DNA of 64,000 nucleotides from Pseudomonadota bacterium (GTDB lineage: Bacteria; Myxococcota_A; Polyangia; Polyangiales; Polyangiaceae), in contig JAEYYX010000048.1 of NCBI GenBank assembly GCA_023428245.1, forward strand, positions 1-64,000, in the 5' to 3' direction. The translations under genes and the position numbers were made by a program. A model generated the notes under the pieces. It saw nothing but the letters and a program-made list of their open reading frames with translations, was not told the origin of the DNA and ran no database searches. Below, in pieces: positions 1-9,062 of the stretch. Numbering within the stretch: the stretch's first letter is position 1; each line of letters starts with the position of its first letter.

Positions 1-38
1 CCCCCCCCCCGCGGGGCCCACGACCACGGTACGGAGTC

Positions 39-57
39 GCCGCCCCTAAGGGGCGGC
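39..57 (-). terminator. GC-rich hairpin after rbfA
   Basis: A perfect 8-bp inverted repeat (GCCGCCCC at 39-46, GGGGCGGC at 50-57, loop TAA) lies 6 bases past the rbfA stop on the minus strand. It has no T-tract, so it may be a weak terminator or an mRNA-stabilising hairpin rather than a classical intrinsic terminator. Confidence 0.4.
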
Positions 58-63
58 ACGGTC

Positions 64-435
64 TCAGTCGTCCTGAGCTTTCGGCTCGGACTCGATCTCT
101 TCGAGCAGTCGATCGACAGTCCTTCGATGGTCCTCGCCGTGGTCGTAGACGAAGCGAAGCTCGGGGACACGGCGCATAGTCAGCGCACGCGCCAATGAGC
201 TCCGGAGACGCGGGGCGATCGCCTGAACTGCTTTGAGGCTCTGCATCTCGGCGCGCTGGTCGCTCGGCCCGAACATGAGACGCACAGAAATGGTGGCGAC
301 CCCGAGATCGGCGCTCAGGGTCACCTGACTGACGCCGAGCGCGGCAAGCCGAGGATCCTCGGCGAAACGCGCCAGCTCCACACTCAGGTGTTTCTGGATC
401 GTTCCGCCGAGCCGAGCAGCGCGCACCTGACTCAT
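64..435 (-). CDS. rbfA: Ribosome-binding factor A
   Basis: A small KH-like protein of 123 residues, the usual RbfA length. RbfA binds the 30S subunit and helps mature the 5' end of 16S rRNA. The family pattern is visible: an N-terminal helix with the IQKHLSVELARF segment, a strand with VTLSADLGVATISVRL, and a C-terminal RRVPELRFVYD strand followed by the HRRTVDRLLEEIE helix. It is the last gene of the rimP-nusA-ylxR-infB-rbfA operon and its start overlaps the infB stop by 4 bases, so translational coupling is likely. Confidence 0.95.
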   Translation of the reverse strand: MSQVRAARLGGTIQKHLSVELARFAEDPRLAALGVSQVTLSADLGVATISVRLMFGPSDQRAEMQSLKAVQAIAPRLRSSLARALTMRRVPELRFVYDHGEDHRRTVDRLLEEIESEPKAQDD

Positions 436-3212
436 AGGCTCTGCTTAATCTTCTCGACCTCGAACACGATGATGCGATCGCCGACGTGGATCTCTTCCAT
501 GCCTTCGAGAGAGATACCGCACTCGAAGCCGTCCTTGACCTCGCGAACGTCTTCCTTGAAGCGCTTAAGGCCGGCAACCTTGCCTTCCCAGATCTTCTCG
601 CCGTCGCGAATGAGGCGAGCCCCTCCGCCGCGGCGCACGACGCCACCCGTGACCATACAACCAGCGATCGTTCCAGACTTCGACGTACGGAAGGTCTGAC
701 GAACCTCGGCCTCGCCGATGTCCTTTTCGACCAACTTCGGTGCGAGCAAGCCTTCCATGGCCAGCTTCACGTCGTCGAGCAGGTTGTAGATGATGGAGTA
801 TTGGCGGATTTCGACGCCTTCGCGCTGGGCGACTGCGAGCGCCTTTCCGGCGGGCTTCGCGTTGAATCCGAGGATGATGGCCCCGGCAGCGACTGCCAGG
901 TTCACGTCGTTCTCGGTGATGGCACCAGCGGCCTGGAGCACGGTGCTGACCTTGACCTTCTCCGTCGAGAGCTGTTGCAGCGAGTCGGCGACCGCCTCCG
1001 CAGAACCTGCGACGTCGGCCTTCACGATCACCTTGAGCTCGAGCTGGTCCGATTCGCTCATGAGCTTTGCGATCTCATCGAGCGTGCGCGGCTTGTTCCC
1101 GACCGAAGGAGCCAGGCTCTTGCGCTCCTTGACCTTGCGCGTCTCCGCGATGGTCTGGGCCTGTTTCAGGTCCTTCATCGCGTAGACGAGGTCACCAGCG
1201 CGGGGCACTTCCGAGAGACCGACGATCGACGCCGGGCCACCAGGACCGACCTCTTTCAGGTTCTGGCCGCGCCAGTCGAGCATCGCGCGGACCTTGCCGA
1301 AGCCAGCGCCCGCGAGAATGACGTCTCCGGCGCGGAGCGTTCCGTCCGTCACAAGCACAGTCGCCACCGGACCGCGGCCGCGATCGAGCTGGCTCTCGAT
1401 GACGATACCGGAAGCTGACTTGTCCGGGTTCGCGCGAAGCTCAAGCATCTCCGATTGGAGCGCAAGCTTCTCGAGCAGCTCATCAACCCCTACTCGCGTC
1501 TTCGCTGAAACCTCGCAGAACAAGGTGTCTCCACCCCACTCTTCCGGGACCAGGCCCTGCTCCGAGAGCTCACGGCGCACGCGCTCCGGCTGAGCGTCCG
1601 GCTTGTCGCACTTGTTGATGGCAACAATGATCGGAACGCTCGCGGCCTTAGCGTGGCTGATGGCTTCGACGGTCTGGGGCATGACGCCGTCGTCCGCCGC
1701 CACCACGAGCACAACGACGTCGGTCGCCTGAGCACCACGAGCGCGCATCGCGGTGAACGCCGCGTGGCCCGGGGTATCGAGGAAGGTCACGGGACCGTTG
1801 GGGGTCGAGACCGAGTAGGCGCCGATGTGCTGCGTGATGCCGCCGGCCTCACCGGAGACGACGTTCGTTTGCCGGAGGGCGTCGAGCAAGCTCGTCTTAC
1901 CGTGATCGACGTGACCCATCACCGTCACGACCGGCGGCCGCGGCTTCAGGAGAGTCGGATCCTCTTCTTCGCCCTGACCTTGCGCGATTTGGAGGCGAGC
2001 CTCCTCACTGACCGCTACGTCCTCGACCTCCCAGCCGAACTCGCCAGCGACGATCTTGGCGGTGTCTGCGTCGAGCGTCGAGTTGATGTTGATGCCGGTC
2101 ATGCCGAGCTGGAAAAGCTTCCGGAGCAGATCGGTCGCCTTGACGCCCATGTTGGCGGCGAGGGTCTGCAGGAGGACGGACTCCTCGATGCGAACGACCT
2201 TCTTGTGCGCGGAGCGCTCCTTCGTCACCGGAGCGCCAGAGCCGCGCGCCTTACCGAACGAGCCGATGCCACGGGGCTTTTGGTTTCGTCCAAAGCGCCC
2301 TCCGGGACCACCAGGACCACCAGGGCCCTGCGATTGTCCGACCGGACCACGACGGGGACCGGCGGACGGACCACCGGGAGCCTTGGCGTCGTACTGGACG
2401 CGACGCGGTGCGGCGCGATGGTTCTGCATCGAAACACCCGGACGACCTTCCCAGACCTCGATGCCGCGCTTGGGCGGGCTCGAAGGCGTTCCGACGCCGG
2501 GGGGAACCGAGGGACGAGCCTGCGCAGGGGGCACAGAAGGGGCCACCGGAGCAGGCGCGGGCGCAGGCTTGGGAGGAGGCGAAGAGACGACGGGAGCCGG
2601 GGGCTCCGGAGTCGGCGGGGGCGGGACGACCTCGGCGCGAGCCGCGACCGGTTCCGGCACGCTCGGCGGTTCGACTATGGGCTCTTTGGGAGCGGGGGGC
2701 TCTTCGGAGACCTGAGCGGGAGCCGGCGCAGGAGGGGGCTCCGGTGCCGGATGAGAAACGGCGCTCGGCTCCTTCGCGGGAGCGGGAGCGGGAGCCACAG
2801 CCGCAGGCTCGGGCTGAGCATGCACAGGGCTCGAAGGCTCTGCGGGTGCAGCCGCCTCCTTCACAAATGGCTCATCACGCTGTGCAGGCGCAGACCTGAG
2901 TTCCGGCTCTGGAGGCGCATGGACAGGAGACTGCACTTCGATGGCAGTCTCTTCTGACCCTCCCTCGGCGGTCTTGCGACGGCGCACGACAACGCGGCGC
3001 TTCGTGGCAGTATCCTCCGAGTCGCTCGAGGCGGACTTGCTCGGCGCATCGCCCGAGAGTTGTCGACGCACTCTCGCCTCGTCCTCGGTCGATACGACGC
3101 TCATATGGTTCCGCACGTCGCTAACGCCGAGGCCTTCCAAGGCCGCAATGAGAGCTTTGTTGTCGATCTCGAGTTCGCGCGCCAGTTCGTAGACACGCCG
3201 CTTTCCGCTCAT
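432..3212 (-). CDS. infB: Translation initiation factor IF-2
   Basis: A 926-residue IF-2, the GTPase that places initiator fMet-tRNA on the 30S subunit and promotes subunit joining. In order: an IF2_N motif (about 3-50), a long Pro/Ala-rich linker (about 90-260), a Gly/Arg-rich stretch (about 275-330), a second IF2_N-like segment (about 340-400), then the G domain with GHVDHGKT near residue 432, DTPGHAAF and NKCDKP, and the C-terminal beta-barrel and tRNA-binding domains. The unstructured linker is typical of myxobacterial-type IF-2. Its start overlaps the upstream ylxR-type gene by 4 bases and its stop overlaps rbfA by 4. Confidence 0.98.
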   Translation of the reverse strand: MSGKRRVYELARELEIDNKALIAALEGLGVSDVRNHMSVVSTEDEARVRRQLSGDAPSKSASSDSEDTATKRRVVVRRRKTAEGGSEETAIEVQSPVHAPPEPELRSAPAQRDEPFVKEAAAPAEPSSPVHAQPEPAAVAPAPAPAKEPSAVSHPAPEPPPAPAPAQVSEEPPAPKEPIVEPPSVPEPVAARAEVVPPPPTPEPPAPVVSSPPPKPAPAPAPVAPSVPPAQARPSVPPGVGTPSSPPKRGIEVWEGRPGVSMQNHRAAPRRVQYDAKAPGGPSAGPRRGPVGQSQGPGGPGGPGGRFGRNQKPRGIGSFGKARGSGAPVTKERSAHKKVVRIEESVLLQTLAANMGVKATDLLRKLFQLGMTGININSTLDADTAKIVAGEFGWEVEDVAVSEEARLQIAQGQGEEEDPTLLKPRPPVVTVMGHVDHGKTSLLDALRQTNVVSGEAGGITQHIGAYSVSTPNGPVTFLDTPGHAAFTAMRARGAQATDVVVLVVAADDGVMPQTVEAISHAKAASVPIIVAINKCDKPDAQPERVRRELSEQGLVPEEWGGDTLFCEVSAKTRVGVDELLEKLALQSEMLELRANPDKSASGIVIESQLDRGRGPVATVLVTDGTLRAGDVILAGAGFGKVRAMLDWRGQNLKEVGPGGPASIVGLSEVPRAGDLVYAMKDLKQAQTIAETRKVKERKSLAPSVGNKPRTLDEIAKLMSESDQLELKVIVKADVAGSAEAVADSLQQLSTEKVKVSTVLQAAGAITENDVNLAVAAGAIILGFNAKPAGKALAVAQREGVEIRQYSIIYNLLDDVKLAMEGLLAPKLVEKDIGEAEVRQTFRTSKSGTIAGCMVTGGVVRRGGGARLIRDGEKIWEGKVAGLKRFKEDVREVKDGFECGISLEGMEEIHVGDRIIVFEVEKIKQSL

Positions 3213-3874
3213 TCATCCTCCGTCGCCAGACCTCGGTCTGACGTTTCAATCCGTTTGCCCCGAGACACCTGCTCAGGGGCCAAAAGGGCCATGGCGATAC
3301 CGCCAAAAACGCGTTTCGCCAAGCGCTGATCAAGGATTCCGAGTACCGCGACCTCCGGTCGCCCCCAGAATCTTCCGAGCTCGTCCTTGGTGCCCCAAAT
3401 CCTCGCCCGCCCCGTCTCGATCGCTCGCTCGAGCCAGGGTTTCAAAGTAGCACGACCGGCATCCGCTGCGACCAAAATCGCGCCGACCCGGCCTTCCTGA
3501 TAGGCCTCTTCCGTCAGGGTTCCGCCCTCCGAGAGGAGGCCCTGGCGCTTGGCTTGGCCCAGGAGCCTCCAGACCTGCGCTCCTGCCGCTTCCGATAGGA
3601 GCTGAACCGCCTGCTCGGCGGAAGTAAGGACCTGGGTTCGGAAGCTGCGCGAAAGCGCCGACTGGGTCTTGCGGAGACAGTCGGGGGCCGGGTGCAACCA
3701 CGCTCCCCGCCCAAAAGCCCTCGCTCCCAAATCCGGCACCACATGCCCGTCGGGACCAAGCACCCAGCGGACGAGCTCGTCCGGCTCCCCCGGATTTTGG
3801 CAGGCAGCGCACGCACGAACGCGCGTGCGGGCGGCACTCGGACCGTCCGACGGAGTTCGACCTCGCGCCGCCAT
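3209..3874 (-). CDS. YlxR-YlxQ (L7Ae-like) fusion protein
   Basis: This 221-residue protein joins two RNA-binding modules. Residues about 18-95 match YlxR/DUF448 (RACAACQNPGEPDELVRWV, then GRGAWLHPAPDCL). Residues about 100-205 look like the L7Ae/YlxQ fold (a helix, then GAILVAADAGRATLKPWLER, then a region ending in VAVLGI). In Firmicutes ylxR and ylxQ are separate neighbours between nusA and infB; here they appear as one polypeptide at the same place. A role in ribosome or RNase P RNA biology is known for the families, not shown here. It starts 15 bases after nusA. Confidence 0.85.
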   Translation of the reverse strand: MAARGRTPSDGPSAARTRVRACAACQNPGEPDELVRWVLGPDGHVVPDLGARAFGRGAWLHPAPDCLRKTQSALSRSFRTQVLTSAEQAVQLLSEAAGAQVWRLLGQAKRQGLLSEGGTLTEEAYQEGRVGAILVAADAGRATLKPWLERAIETGRARIWGTKDELGRFWGRPEVAVLGILDQRLAKRVFGGIAMALLAPEQVSRGKRIETSDRGLATEDE

Positions 3875-3889
3875 GGAAGCCAGACCCGC

Positions 3890-5530
3890 TCAGTCCTCGT
3901 CCGCGGCCATTTGGGCCTCGGATTGTTGGTCAGCGCGGGCTCGCGCTCGTTGGATCTCTGGGAGATCATTCTCGAGGAAGTAGACCGAAGCCTTGTGCAC
4001 TTCTTCAGCCTTGGCCGGATCGAGACCCGCGTTCTTAGCGAGCAGCTCGGGATCGGCCGCCGCGAGCTCCCGGACCGTGCGGTAGCCAGCCTCTTCGAGG
4101 AGCTGCAGGGTTCGGACGCCGATCCCGCGCACGAGGCGCAGTTTGTCGCGCTCCGTCAGAGACGTCAGCGGGTTATGGGCGGAGGCGAGACGCTCCTGAC
4201 GCAGCCGCTCCATTGAAGTGAGCGCGCTGGCTCGGATCGCGTCGGCGACCTCCGTCGAGGCAATACCCTCGATACCGAAGAGCTCCTCGGTGCTCGCCTC
4301 GGCGACCTCTTCGAGCGCTCGGAAGCCCAAACGGTAGAAGGAGCGCGCCATTTCCTCATCGACACCTTCGATCTCGCGGAGAGCGCCGAGGGCGTCCTCC
4401 TCGATCTGCTTGAACTTGCTCTCGCTGATGATGTCGAGCTTCCAGCCCGTGAGCTGAGCCGCGAGGCGGACGTTCTGTCCTTTGCGACCGATGGCGAGGG
4501 AAAGCTTCTCGTCGGGGACGATGAGCTCCATGCGATGGTCGGCTTCGTCGACGATGACCTTATTCACGTCGGCGGGCTGGATCGCGTTGATGATGTAACG
4601 GGCCGGATCTTCGTCATACGGAACGATGTCGATTTTCTCCCCTCGGAGCTCCTGGACCACGGCCTGAACGCGCGACCCCTTGATTCCAACACAAGCGCCC
4701 ACCGGATCGACATCCGAGCTCCGCGATTGGACAGCGATTTTCGTGCGCGAGCCTGCTTCACGGGCGACGGCCACGACCTTCACGATGCCTTCGAAAATCT
4801 CCGGAACCTCAGCCTGGAATAGCTTCTCGACCAGGTACGGAGAAGAACGACTCAAGATCACCATCGGTCCGCGCGCTTCGCGGTCGATGTTCTTCACGTA
4901 GGCGACAATGCGATCGCCGGGGCGATACGACTCACGCGGAGTTTGCTCACGGTTCGGCAGGACTGCCTCGGTCTTTCCGAGGTCGACGATGATGCTGTGG
5001 CCGCGCTCGAAGCGATGTACGATGCCGCGGATCAGCTCGCCCTGCTTGTCCTTGAACTCGTTATAGATGATGTCGCGCTCAGCATCGCGCACCCGCTGCA
5101 GAAGGACCTGCTTTGCGGTTTGGGCAGCGATACGACCGAAGGAGCTGCGCGCTTGCTTCATGTCGAGCAACTCGCCGTAGTCCTTGTCCTGCTGGCGGGC
5201 GAGCTCGGCGTCGCGCGGATGCCAGAAGACCTGGAACCCGAGTTCTTCGCCGACCTCAGCCTCGAGCCCGTGGCGCTCGGCTTCTTCGACCGAGAGCTGG
5301 TTTTCGGGGTCTTCGACCTCCTCCACCACCGTCATGTACTGGAAGAGGTCGATCTGGCCGGTTTCCTCATTCAGCCGCGCTTCCATCTCGCGCGTCGGAC
5401 CGAACGCTGCCTGCGCAGCCTTCAGGATCGCCGCTTCCATGGTCTCGATGAGCACCTTGCGATCGAGGCCCTTCTCCCGGGCCACCTGATCGATCATGTC
5501 GAGAAGTCCACCTTCTGCTGCCATTTTCAT
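3890..5530 (-). CDS. nusA: Transcription elongation/termination factor NusA
   Basis: A 546-residue NusA that binds RNA polymerase and nascent RNA and modulates pausing, termination and antitermination. Domains in order: N-terminal RNAP-binding domain (about 1-135), S1 domain (about 140-210), KH1 and KH2 (about 225-360, with VGACVGIKGSRVQAV and LAIGRKGQNVRLAA), and two C-terminal acidic helix-hairpin-helix repeats (about 375-520, with LVRGIGVRTLQLLEEAG). These C-terminal repeats also occur in E. coli NusA and are absent from many Gram-positive NusA proteins. It overlaps rimP by 4 bases. Confidence 0.98.
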   Translation of the reverse strand: MKMAAEGGLLDMIDQVAREKGLDRKVLIETMEAAILKAAQAAFGPTREMEARLNEETGQIDLFQYMTVVEEVEDPENQLSVEEAERHGLEAEVGEELGFQVFWHPRDAELARQQDKDYGELLDMKQARSSFGRIAAQTAKQVLLQRVRDAERDIIYNEFKDKQGELIRGIVHRFERGHSIIVDLGKTEAVLPNREQTPRESYRPGDRIVAYVKNIDREARGPMVILSRSSPYLVEKLFQAEVPEIFEGIVKVVAVAREAGSRTKIAVQSRSSDVDPVGACVGIKGSRVQAVVQELRGEKIDIVPYDEDPARYIINAIQPADVNKVIVDEADHRMELIVPDEKLSLAIGRKGQNVRLAAQLTGWKLDIISESKFKQIEEDALGALREIEGVDEEMARSFYRLGFRALEEVAEASTEELFGIEGIASTEVADAIRASALTSMERLRQERLASAHNPLTSLTERDKLRLVRGIGVRTLQLLEEAGYRTVRELAAADPELLAKNAGLDPAKAEEVHKASVYFLENDLPEIQRARARADQQSEAQMAADED

Positions 5531-6138
5531 TTACTCCCTGTCTTTTTCGCGGCCGTCTTCCCAGCGCCGCCCTGATTTTTCCCCTGAGGTTTCCCGCGCG
5601 AGACCTTTTGGCCGCGCCCTTCGTCCCAGTCGAAGACGAGTCGGGCGAGCGAGATATTCTCCCAGGGAATTTGAACGGTCGAAGAGCCGACCATGAGTTC
5701 GATCGATTCCTCTCCGGTGCCGAAGATGGTGCCGCGCACCACACGCTGTCCGAAGAGCGGCCCGGCGCCCTCGAAGGGCGCGGTGAGCTTCACCTTCACC
5801 CCTTGGCCCCGAAAGCGCTCGAAATCAGCGAGCGAGTAGAGGGTTCTCTCCAGACCCGGCGAGCCCACCTCGAGCCGGTAGCGACCACCGATCAAGTCGT
5901 CGACATCGAGCGCCGTCGAAAGATCGCGTGAAATGTCCGCGCACAGGTCCAGGGTGATTCCTTCCCCCGGCACCCGGCTCTCGGGGCGCTCGACAGTGAT
6001 CTCGAGGACCATCCCGCCCCGATCAGGCCGCCAAATCAGCTCCACCCCCGCGACGTGATGCGCAGCGAGCACAGGCTCGATCACCGCCGTTAGACGATGT
6101 TCATCGAGTCCGGGGAGCTTGGTATAGGCAAAAGGCAT
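5527..6138 (-). CDS. rimP: Ribosome maturation factor RimP
   Basis: A 203-residue RimP, needed for 30S maturation. The N-terminal alpha/beta domain has the typical VEITVERP-like strand (here LEITVERPESRVPGEG) followed by DISRDLSTALD and YRLEVGSPGLERTL. An SH3-like C-terminal domain follows. The last 25 residues are Lys/Gly-rich. It is the first gene of the nusA operon. ATG at 6136-6138. A strong terminator-like hairpin with nine T residues on the coding strand ends only about 34 bases upstream, leaving no room for a promoter in between. Confidence 0.95.
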   Translation of the reverse strand: MPFAYTKLPGLDEHRLTAVIEPVLAAHHVAGVELIWRPDRGGMVLEITVERPESRVPGEGITLDLCADISRDLSTALDVDDLIGGRYRLEVGSPGLERTLYSLADFERFRGQGVKVKLTAPFEGAGPLFGQRVVRGTIFGTGEESIELMVGSSTVQIPWENISLARLVFDWDEGRGQKVSRGKPQGKNQGGAGKTAAKKTGSK

Positions 6139-6172
6139 GACGAACTGAGGATGGTTGTGGCGGACGCTAGAG

Positions 6173-6202
6173 AAAAAAAAACGGGCCCCGCGAGGGAGCC
6201 CG
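6173..6202 (-). terminator. Leader terminator/attenuator before rimP
   Basis: On the minus strand a GC-rich stem (arms 6198-6202 and 6182-6186, extended by a G-T wobble and two G-C pairs) is followed at once by nine T residues (6181-6173). This is a textbook intrinsic terminator shape, yet it points toward rimP, whose start codon is at 6138. The upstream neighbour is on the other strand, so no upstream gene needs it. It is best read as a leader attenuator of the rimP-nusA-infB operon. The E. coli operon is known to be autoregulated by NusA through leader termination; the same logic here is inference. Confidence 0.65.
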
Positions 6203-6357
6203 GTGGGTTCCGCCCAAATTGTGGCCCGGGTCTAGCCCGACAGTGGGCACCACGCAACACTCCGAGGGGCTCTCACCGCTGAAATCGTGCGGGAAGCGGT
6301 CGGAAGAGCCGATGGGCTGTAGAATCCGGGGCCCAGACAGGCTACTCCCTTGCCCAA

Positions 6358-7098
6358 GTGGTCGACGAAGCGAAAACCCGAGCTTATTACGACGATTTCA
6401 GCGCGAAGTATGAGGCGCGCCGAGGTCAGAACGTCCCGAGAGGGTACCACGATCTCCTCGATCATCTCGAATCCGAGACCGTCCAGCGGTACGGTCGGCA
6501 CAAGGACGTGCTCGAAGTGGGCTGTGGAACGGGCCTCATCCTCGAGCGCATTCGCCATTTCGCAGCCCGCGCCGAAGGCATCGACCTCTCGCCGGGCATG
6601 CTCGAAAAGGCCCGCGCCCGAGGTCTCACCGTCCGCGAGGGATCGGCGACCGCGCTCCCCTATGAGGACGAGACCTTCGATGTGACTTGTTCTTTCAAGG
6701 TGCTCGCGCACGTGCCCGAGATCGAAAAAGCGCTCGCCGAGATGGCGCGGGTCACCAGACCTTCCGGCTATGTCATCGCCGAGTTCTACAATCCAAAAAG
6801 CCTGCGTGGCCTCCTGCGAAACCTCGGTCCGGCCCGGAAAATCGGCCGGCAACACAAGGAATCCGACGTCCTCACCCGCTTCGATCCCCCCGAGCGGGCC
6901 CGGGCCTTGGCCCCGCCGGGGACCACCTTCATCGCCTCCCGCGGCGTGCGTGTCTTCACGCCCACTGCGGCGCTCGTCGATCACCGCCTGACCGGACCGC
7001 TCTTGTACCGCGCGGAGTGCTGGGCGGCAGACAGCGTCTTCAGAGAGTATGGTGGTTTTTATATCGCCATCTATCAAAAGAATCGGAAGGCAGCTTGA
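6358..7098 (+). CDS. Class I SAM-dependent methyltransferase
   Basis: A 246-residue methyltransferase of the UbiE/COQ5-like class I fold. Motif I is VLEVGCGTGLILERI near residue 50, followed by an acidic strand end (AEGIDLSPGMLEKARARG), then ATALPYEDETFDVTCSF and VLAHVPEIEKALAEMARV. The substrate cannot be told from sequence; the family methylates quinones, lipids and other small molecules. GTG start at 6358. Its stop lies 2 bases before the next gene, a ferritin-like protein, so the two probably form an operon and may act on the same substrate. Confidence 0.9.
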   Translation: MVDEAKTRAYYDDFSAKYEARRGQNVPRGYHDLLDHLESETVQRYGRHKDVLEVGCGTGLILERIRHFAARAEGIDLSPGMLEKARARGLTVREGSATALPYEDETFDVTCSFKVLAHVPEIEKALAEMARVTRPSGYVIAEFYNPKSLRGLLRNLGPARKIGRQHKESDVLTRFDPPERARALAPPGTTFIASRGVRVFTPTAALVDHRLTGPLLYRAECWAADSVFREYGGFYIAIYQKNRKAA

Positions 7099-7100
7099 AC

Positions 7101-7934
7101 ATGGAAGAGCGTTCGACCTCGTTTTGGCTGCGCGCGCTCAGGGCGCGGCGTGCTCGTATCGACGCCGGAGGGACCGAACCGCTCGTCGGGACTTTGGAGT
7201 GGCAAAATCCCGAGCTCAGGCGTGCCGCCTCCAAGTTTTTCAACGCGGCCTTCCGCGCCGAACAATCGGGCCTCAAAAAAGCGCATGAACTCGCCGACCT
7301 AGTGCGCGCCGAAGATCCTGAGCTCGCCGAGGTCCTCGTCCTCTACGGAGACGAAGAGGGCTGGCATGAAGAGCTCCTCACCCATTTCTTGCCGCACATT
7401 GGGGCCGACATCGAGCCCATGGGGCGCATCACCAGCCTCTTCTACAAGGCCTATGGCAAGGCCACCCGCATCGACACCATCGTGCTCACGAACCTTTTGT
7501 TCGAGACGCTGGGCGCGACCACCTACCGGATGACGCTACCGAAAATGGAGGAGCCGGCCATCCGCAAGATGCTCTCGATCCTCTCACGAGACGAGTCGTT
7601 CCATGTTCCCCTGAACATTCATCTGCTCGAGAAGATGTCCTCGAAACATCCTCTCGCGCGCCTACGCCTCAAGGTTCAGTGCGCCTTCTTGGTCTCGACC
7701 ATGGTGCTCTTGCCCTGGGCCAGCCGCCCCAAGACCGGCGCGTTCGATGGGCTCGGCGCCCTCGAGCTCTCGCGCGCCTACGCGGAGAATATGGATCGCG
7801 CGCTCAGACGGGCCAAAGGGCTCGGGCTCGGAGTGCCTTGGGTCGTTCGGCGCGCGCTCGGTGTGAGCCGTCGCCGCACCGTGCTCAGAAACTCCCGAAG
7901 GCGCCCAGGTAAGCCCCTCCTTCGAGCGGCGTGA
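7101..7934 (+). CDS. Ferritin-like diiron protein
   Basis: A 277-residue mostly helical protein. Candidate metal ligands are GDEEGWHEELL (an E-x-x-H motif) in one helix, FETLGATTYR in the next and LSRDESFHVPLNIHL in a third, the layout of ferritin-like diiron oxidases and hydroxylases. A hydrophobic segment VQCAFLVSTMVLLPWA follows near residues 192-207, which may associate with the membrane. The C-terminus is Arg-rich. It follows the methyltransferase by 2 bases. Its last 50 bases overlap the end of the convergent gene on the other strand. The oxidised substrate is unknown. Confidence 0.75.
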   Translation: MEERSTSFWLRALRARRARIDAGGTEPLVGTLEWQNPELRRAASKFFNAAFRAEQSGLKKAHELADLVRAEDPELAEVLVLYGDEEGWHEELLTHFLPHIGADIEPMGRITSLFYKAYGKATRIDTIVLTNLLFETLGATTYRMTLPKMEEPAIRKMLSILSRDESFHVPLNIHLLEKMSSKHPLARLRLKVQCAFLVSTMVLLPWASRPKTGAFDGLGALELSRAYAENMDRALRRAKGLGLGVPWVVRRALGVSRRRTVLRNSRRRPGKPLLRAA

Positions 7935-8910
7935 CCGCCGGCAAGAAGGTCCAAGCTCTCGGCTGGTTCAGGCTCGGGACCGCCCGCGTGCGTGTCCCGA
8001 GCGTCCGAAACGGCTGATAGTTCAAGTTCGCTTCAATGATCCCGATCGCGGTGACCCCGAGCAGGGTCCAGGTCGAAACGGTCAAGACAGCGTGAGCCGC
8101 TTCGAAGCTGCTGCTTTCAGCCTCGCGAGGAGTCTGTTCGAGCCCGCGCGCGTAGAGGTTTGCGAGGATGAGCCCCGATGTCGTGGCTATTGCGCCGAGC
8201 CCGAGCTCGGTCACTAAGAAAAAGTCGCCGAGGGCCGCCTGTCCGTTTTGATACTGGCCCGCACCAAACGGCAAGAACGCAACGATACGACGATTCGGTG
8301 TGACGAGCGTCTCCTCAGAGGCGAGCTCGATGAGCCGCTTCTCTCGCTCCTGTCGCGCGAGCTCCCGGTCACGAGCCCGCTTTGCGACCTCCTGCTGGCG
8401 GCGAATTTCCTGCTGCTCGCGCTCCGCGATCAGACCCTGAATCTGGTCGCGAACCTCCAGGAAAAGCGTCACGACCGGCGGGGGGAACGTGAGGCTATCG
8501 GGCGGCGCCATGAGCGGATTCTTCTCGAGCGCTGTGATGAGAACTTCTCTCGCGCGCTTCTGATCCCCAGCGAGCAGGGCGCAGCTCGCCATGTAGAGCT
8601 GGCCCCTCTCGATCACGAAGATATCGGTGAAGCGCTCCTCAGCCTCCTCGCTCAGCCTGGGTTCAAGCTGCACGACACAGGCCTCGTATTGGCCCGAGTG
8701 GTAGACATCAATGATACGGTCGAGCTCGGCACGATCGCTGAGTTGTCCCTCGACCCCTGCGCCCCGCTTCGGCTCTTCGCCGAGACAAGGCGCGGTCAGG
8801 GCCAGGCTCACAAGGACAATCCAGGTCCCTCTCGGCCGCCACGCGAGCGCGGCCGAAGCAGGGGCTTTGGCTTGCGCGGAGGTCGTCAGAAAGGAGGGGG
8901 GCAGATCCAT
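7885..8910 (-). CDS. Secreted/membrane protein with TPR-like N-region
   Basis: A 341-residue protein of unknown role. A Sec signal-like segment (WIVLVSLALTAPCLGEE) sits near residues 30-46. Residues about 60-140 look like TPR helices (YHSGQYEACVVQLEPRL, ASCALLAGDQKRAREVL), followed by an Arg/Glu/Gln-rich coiled coil (about 150-200). The C-terminal third has FLPFGAGQYQNGQAALGDFF and two hydrophobic segments, a layout seen in myxobacterial envelope proteins. An excellent ribosome site (AAGGAGG, 9 bases before the ATG) fixes the start. It lies downstream of the Ser/Thr kinase on the same strand. Confidence 0.75.
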   Translation of the reverse strand: MDLPPSFLTTSAQAKAPASAALAWRPRGTWIVLVSLALTAPCLGEEPKRGAGVEGQLSDRAELDRIIDVYHSGQYEACVVQLEPRLSEEAEERFTDIFVIERGQLYMASCALLAGDQKRAREVLITALEKNPLMAPPDSLTFPPPVVTLFLEVRDQIQGLIAEREQQEIRRQQEVAKRARDRELARQEREKRLIELASEETLVTPNRRIVAFLPFGAGQYQNGQAALGDFFLVTELGLGAIATTSGLILANLYARGLEQTPREAESSSFEAAHAVLTVSTWTLLGVTAIGIIEANLNYQPFRTLGTRTRAVPSLNQPRAWTFLPAVTPLEGGAYLGAFGSF

Positions 8911-9062
8911 AACAGGTCCTCCTTTCGCCGCGGAGGCCGGCGGGCGCCCAAAACGCCCAGCTCAAGCTCAACCGGGGACCGGCCTCTCGTCAATGGTGAG
9001 CCTCTCCCTCGGCCTTTCGCGCGGACGCGAAAAGACGCTCGTGGTGTGGTCAGGCAGAGCTC

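Noticed and set aside
1..10. A run of ten C at the window edge
   Set aside because: Too short and at the edge; it could be a phase-variable tract or a sequencing effect, but nothing around it supports a function.
1653..2957. A 434-codon plus-strand frame across infB
   Set aside because: It lies entirely antisense to the well-supported IF-2 gene and consists of low-complexity Arg/Gly stretches.
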